From CAG-632 sp963626805 (lineage in GTDB: Bacteria; Bacillota; Clostridia; Lachnospirales; Lachnospiraceae): DNA of 5,671 bases. The notes beneath the pieces were generated by a model that was not told the DNA's origin, made no database searches, and saw only the letters and a program-made list of their open reading frames with translations. Position numbers and translations under genes: made by a program. Where the stretch lies: assembly GCA_963626805.1 (NCBI GenBank), contig CAVFXS010000001.1, positions 1 through 5,671 on the forward strand. Direction: 5' to 3'. Shown here one piece after another: positions 5,666-5,671 of this stretch; the first letter of the stretch is position 1, and each line of letters opens with the position of its first letter.

Positions 5666-5671
5666 TCTCTG

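Overview
The window looks like chromosomal DNA of a spore-forming, low-to-mid GC Clostridia, most likely a Lachnospiraceae-type gut Firmicute. The grounds are strong AGGAGG ribosome binding sites, a consensus sigma-A promoter, a SpoIVCA-like serine recombinase and a fragment of a spore-coat CotJC (manganese catalase family) gene. The genus cannot be set from the sequence alone.

The left 60% is one minus-strand operon. Read 5' to 3' it runs from a sigma-A promoter (-35 at 3438-3443, -10 at 3416-3421) through an XRE/cupin regulator (2798-3331), potA (1723-2769), potB (885-1712) and potC (65-880). The gaps are 28, 10 and 4 bases. PotA is the ATPase and PotB/PotC the two permeases of a spermidine/putrescine ABC importer. 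The binding protein PotD is expected just beyond the left edge but is not visible. Directly downstream of the promoter are three 6-bp half-sites spaced exactly 11 bp apart in alternating orientation (3378-3405). They are a good candidate operator for the XRE/cupin protein, giving autoregulation and control of polyamine uptake.

Divergent from the operon, on the plus strand, is a serine recombinase (3522-4784) with intact catalytic, recombinase and zinc-ribbon regions but a short, abnormal C-terminus. Its 3' end runs into a frameshifted remnant of cotJC (about 4707-4897) that still encodes the GGPDGE...RYLSQRY...TDI.TEE signature. The recombinase stop codon lies inside this remnant, so its last residues are probably not native. 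This junction between a skin-type recombinase and a sporulation gene is the most unusual part of the window.

The right end holds a convergent minus-strand gene of unknown function (4909-5565), more AT-rich than the recombinase. Immediately upstream of it are two strong hairpins. One is a textbook minus-strand intrinsic terminator lying about 20 bases before the start codon, leaving little room for a promoter, so the gene is either expressed through a terminator or attenuator or is promoterless. No tRNA, rRNA, CRISPR array or insertion sequence was seen.
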